DNA from: Thermoflexales bacterium
GTDB lineage: Bacteria > Chloroflexota > Anaerolineae > B4-G1 > DUEL01
Length of the DNA stretch: 36,558 nucleotides
Assembly: GCA_014360895.1 (NCBI GenBank)
Contig: JACIWQ010000021.1
Coordinates: 1-36,558 of the forward strand
Direction of reading: 5' to 3'
In this document: positions 34,568-36,558 of the stretch, piece by piece
How positions within the stretch are numbered: position 1 is the stretch's first letter
Layout of the letters: every line of letters starts with the position of its first letter
Translations under genes and position numbers: made by a program
The notes under the pieces: model-generated
The model's database searches: none
The model's input: the letters and a program-made list of their open reading frames with translations, nothing else
Told to the model about the DNA's origin: nothing

Positions 34568-35478
34568 CGGATGGCCCTCCGGGTGCGGGGGTCGGCGATG
34601 TCCCGAATGCTATCTCCCAACAGGTTGAAGGAGAGGGAGACCAGGAAAATCGCCAGGCCGGGGAAGGTTGCCAGCCAGGGGTGGTTGATGAAGTAAATGC
34701 GCCCCAGGTTGACCATCTGCCCCCAATCCGGGGTGGGGGGCTGGGCACCCAGGCCGATGAAACTCATCGCCGCGCCGGTCAGGATGGCGGAGCCGATGTC
34801 CATCGTCGCCTGGACCAGGACCGGCGTCATCACGTTGGGGAGGATATGGCGGAGGATGACGGTCCCCTCCCTCACCCCAATCCCCCGGGCCGCCTCCACG
34901 AACGGCCGCTCGCGCAGGGAGAGGGTCTGGGCGCGGACCAGGCGGGTGTACCAGGGCCACCATGTGAGCGCGACGGCGATCATCGCGTTGGTAAAACTGG
35001 GCCCCAGCGCGGCGGCGATGGCGATGGCCAGGAGGAGAGACGGGAAGGCCAGGAAGATGTCGGTCAGGCGCATGATGGCCTCATCCAGCCAGCCACCGAA
35101 GTAGCCCGCCAGCGCGCCCAGCGGCGTACCGATGGCAACGGCGATGATGACGACCAGGAATCCGATGGAGAGCGAGGTCCGCCCACCGAAGAGGATGCGG
35201 GCCAGGAGGTCCCGGCCCAGGTTGTCGGTGCCCAGGGGGTGCTGCCAGGATGGCGGGAGGAATTTCTCCAGGACGTTCGGCTCCCCCCGGCCCTGCTCCG
35301 GATATGGAGTGAGCCAGGGAGCAAAGATGGCGCCCAGGATGAACAGCAGGATAATGACCAGGCTGGCAACCGCCAGCCTGTCCCGCAGGAAGGCCCGCCC
35401 CATCAGGCGGTACTCTTCCAGTTGGGAGCGGTGCTCCCGGGCCCACCGTTGCAGGAATGGACGGAGCAGGGTCGTCAT
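34564..35478 (-). CDS. oppC: Oligopeptide/dipeptide ABC transporter permease (OppC/DppC type)
   Basis: Inner-membrane permease of 304 residues. After an N-terminal cytoplasmic stretch and a first membrane helix (about residues 34-53) comes HPLGTDNLGRDLLARILFGGRTSL, the OppC-type hallmark. Five further helices follow, with the ATPase-coupling EAA loop EAARGIGVREGTVILRHILPN. It overlaps oppD by 4 bases and follows oppB by 18. No Shine-Dalgarno is visible before the ATG. Confidence 0.93.
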   Translation of the reverse strand: MTTLLRPFLQRWAREHRSQLEEYRLMGRAFLRDRLAVASLVIILLFILGAIFAPWLTPYPEQGRGEPNVLEKFLPPSWQHPLGTDNLGRDLLARILFGGRTSLSIGFLVVIIAVAIGTPLGALAGYFGGWLDEAIMRLTDIFLAFPSLLLAIAIAAALGPSFTNAMIAVALTWWPWYTRLVRAQTLSLRERPFVEAARGIGVREGTVILRHILPNVMTPVLVQATMDIGSAILTGAAMSFIGLGAQPPTPDWGQMVNLGRIYFINHPWLATFPGLAIFLVSLSFNLLGDSIRDIADPRTRRAIR

Positions 35479-35496
35479 AGGGAATGGCGAGATGCG

Positions 35497-36519
35497 CTAC
35501 TTCAGCACCACGCGCGGGTCCAGCGCGACCTGAACCAGGTCCAGCGCCAGATTGATGAGCACGTAGAAGACCGTCACCACCAGCGTGACCGCAATGATGA
35601 CCGGGAAGTCCACATTGATAATGGCCGACGTCACATAACTGCCCAGCCCGGGCCAGGAGAAGATGACCTCCACCAGAATCGCGCCCGTCAGCGAATAGAC
35701 AAACGAGAGGGCCAGGACCGTCAGGGTCGGGACGATGGCGTTTTTCAGGGCCAGGCGGAAGAGGATGGTCCGCTCGGGGAGTCCGGCGGCCCGCGCGGCG
35801 ACGATGTACTTCTCCTGCAGGACCTCCACCATCGTGGAGCGGGTCATCCGGATGGTCAGGCCGATGGCGTAAGTCGCCAGCGTGAAAGCGGGAAGGATGA
35901 TGTGAATCAGCGCATCCCCAAAAGCGTACCAGTTGCGGGTAATGAGCGTGTCCACCAGGTAAAAGCCGGTGATCGTCTGGATCGGCTGATAGAGAGTGGT
36001 CTCAATGCTCACCCGCCCGCCGATCGGGAGCCAGTGGAGTTGGCCGAAGAAGACAAGTTGAAGGAGTAGACCCAGCCAGAAAGTGGGGATAGAGACGGCC
36101 GCCACGGCGACCAGTCGGCTGAAGTGGTCCAGCAGGCGGTTGCGCCGGGCGGCAGAGAGGACGCCCAGCGGGATGCCGATGAAGACGGCCATGGCCATCC
36201 CGACCAGCACCAGTTCCAGCGTCGCCGGAAGATAGGCGCGCAGGTCCTGTGCGATGGGCTGGTGGGTTTTGATGGAGACGCCCAGGTCGCCGCGCAGGAG
36301 GTTGCCCAGGTAGTAGAAGTACTGCACGTAGAGGGGACGGTCCAGGCCGAGTTTAGCGCGCGCGGCGGCAATCTGGTCGGGGGAGGGGCGAGGGCCCACC
36401 CACAGGGCCGCCGGGTCGGAGGGCACGACGCGCGCGATGAAGAAGGTGACCACGGAGACCCCGAAGACAACCAGAACCGCCAGCAGAAGACGTCGGAGGA
36501 TGTACTCCCAGACTTTCAT
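35497..36519 (-). CDS. oppB: Oligopeptide/dipeptide ABC transporter permease (OppB/DppB type)
   Basis: The second permease, 340 residues, with the family N-terminus YILRRLLLAVLVVFGVSVVTFF followed by DPAALWVGPRPSPDQIAAAR, then YFYYLGNLLRGDLGVSI. Six membrane helices and the EAA loop AARAAGLPERTILFRLALKNA are present. It is the first gene of the visible operon; a substrate-binding protein gene is expected upstream, outside the window. The ATG has no clear Shine-Dalgarno, and the 39 bases beyond it show no promoter. Confidence 0.93.
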   Translation of the reverse strand: MKVWEYILRRLLLAVLVVFGVSVVTFFIARVVPSDPAALWVGPRPSPDQIAAARAKLGLDRPLYVQYFYYLGNLLRGDLGVSIKTHQPIAQDLRAYLPATLELVLVGMAMAVFIGIPLGVLSAARRNRLLDHFSRLVAVAAVSIPTFWLGLLLQLVFFGQLHWLPIGGRVSIETTLYQPIQTITGFYLVDTLITRNWYAFGDALIHIILPAFTLATYAIGLTIRMTRSTMVEVLQEKYIVAARAAGLPERTILFRLALKNAIVPTLTVLALSFVYSLTGAILVEVIFSWPGLGSYVTSAIINVDFPVIIAVTLVVTVFYVLINLALDLVQVALDPRVVLK

Positions 36520-36558
36520 CGGAGAGGGTTGAGGGTAGCGGCGGCGGCCCCTGGCCGC

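Overview
The window is a G+C-rich bacterial segment, best explained as Chloroflexota (Anaerolineae-like). The inference rests on lipoproteins with Thr-Pro linkers, DUF11-repeat surface proteins ending in a YLPLVLRN-type tail, a DUF3048 lipoprotein, and many dispersed palindromic repeats. No marker was placed phylogenetically. The first ~70 bases are G/T homopolymer runs that look like a contig-edge artefact.

Layout. (1) 1-1980: palindromic repeats, then guaB on the minus strand, fired from a promoter whose -35 box overlaps that of the divergent nusA promoter. (2) 2076-10245: a plus-strand translation/RNA operon nusA-rnpM-infB-rbfA-nrnA-truB-LOG family-ribF. rimP is absent, although a hairpin resembling a rimP leader is present. 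NusA has a very long C-terminal extension with an RpoA-CTD-like helix-hairpin-helix module. (3) 10257-14433: a minus-strand run of an orphan PEP/pyruvate-binding protein, a DUF3048 lipoprotein and a methyltransferase. (4) 14542-15573: a BMP-family nucleoside-type lipoprotein with its own promoter and terminator. (5) 15574-17506: a repeat-rich zone with small genes (a SWIM zinc-finger protein and two small membrane proteins). (6) 17507-20143: xseB, a glycosyltransferase and an M20 amidohydrolase. (7) 20160-25628: an IS1-type transposase remnant, then a surface pair: a 1540-residue DUF11 protein and a Pro/Thr-rich LPKTG protein. (8) 25672-28131: a glycerophosphodiesterase and an acyl-CoA carboxylase carboxyltransferase, each preceded by heptanucleotide arrays. 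(9) 28186-28660: four ~120-bp palindromic repeats. (10) 28650-32451: a three-gene minus-strand cluster: a winged-helix-like protein, a three-helix membrane protein and a CHAT protease/NB-ARC/TPR protein. (11) 32625-36519: an oligopeptide-type ABC transporter (F, D, C, B), with its binding protein presumably beyond the window.

The strongest candidate for an undescribed system is the CHAT-NB-ARC-TPR cluster. It couples a caspase-like peptidase with a STAND switch to a membrane protein and a small DNA-binding-like protein under one promoter. Its CHAT gene carries two compensating frame disruptions around the TPR block, so it is either decaying, misread in the assembly, or shifted during translation. 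A second recurring theme is heptanucleotide arrays with a 21-bp higher-order period that fill the gap up to start codons at two loci, with a shorter array at a third. A third is dispersed palindromes that supply the stop codons of neighbouring genes.
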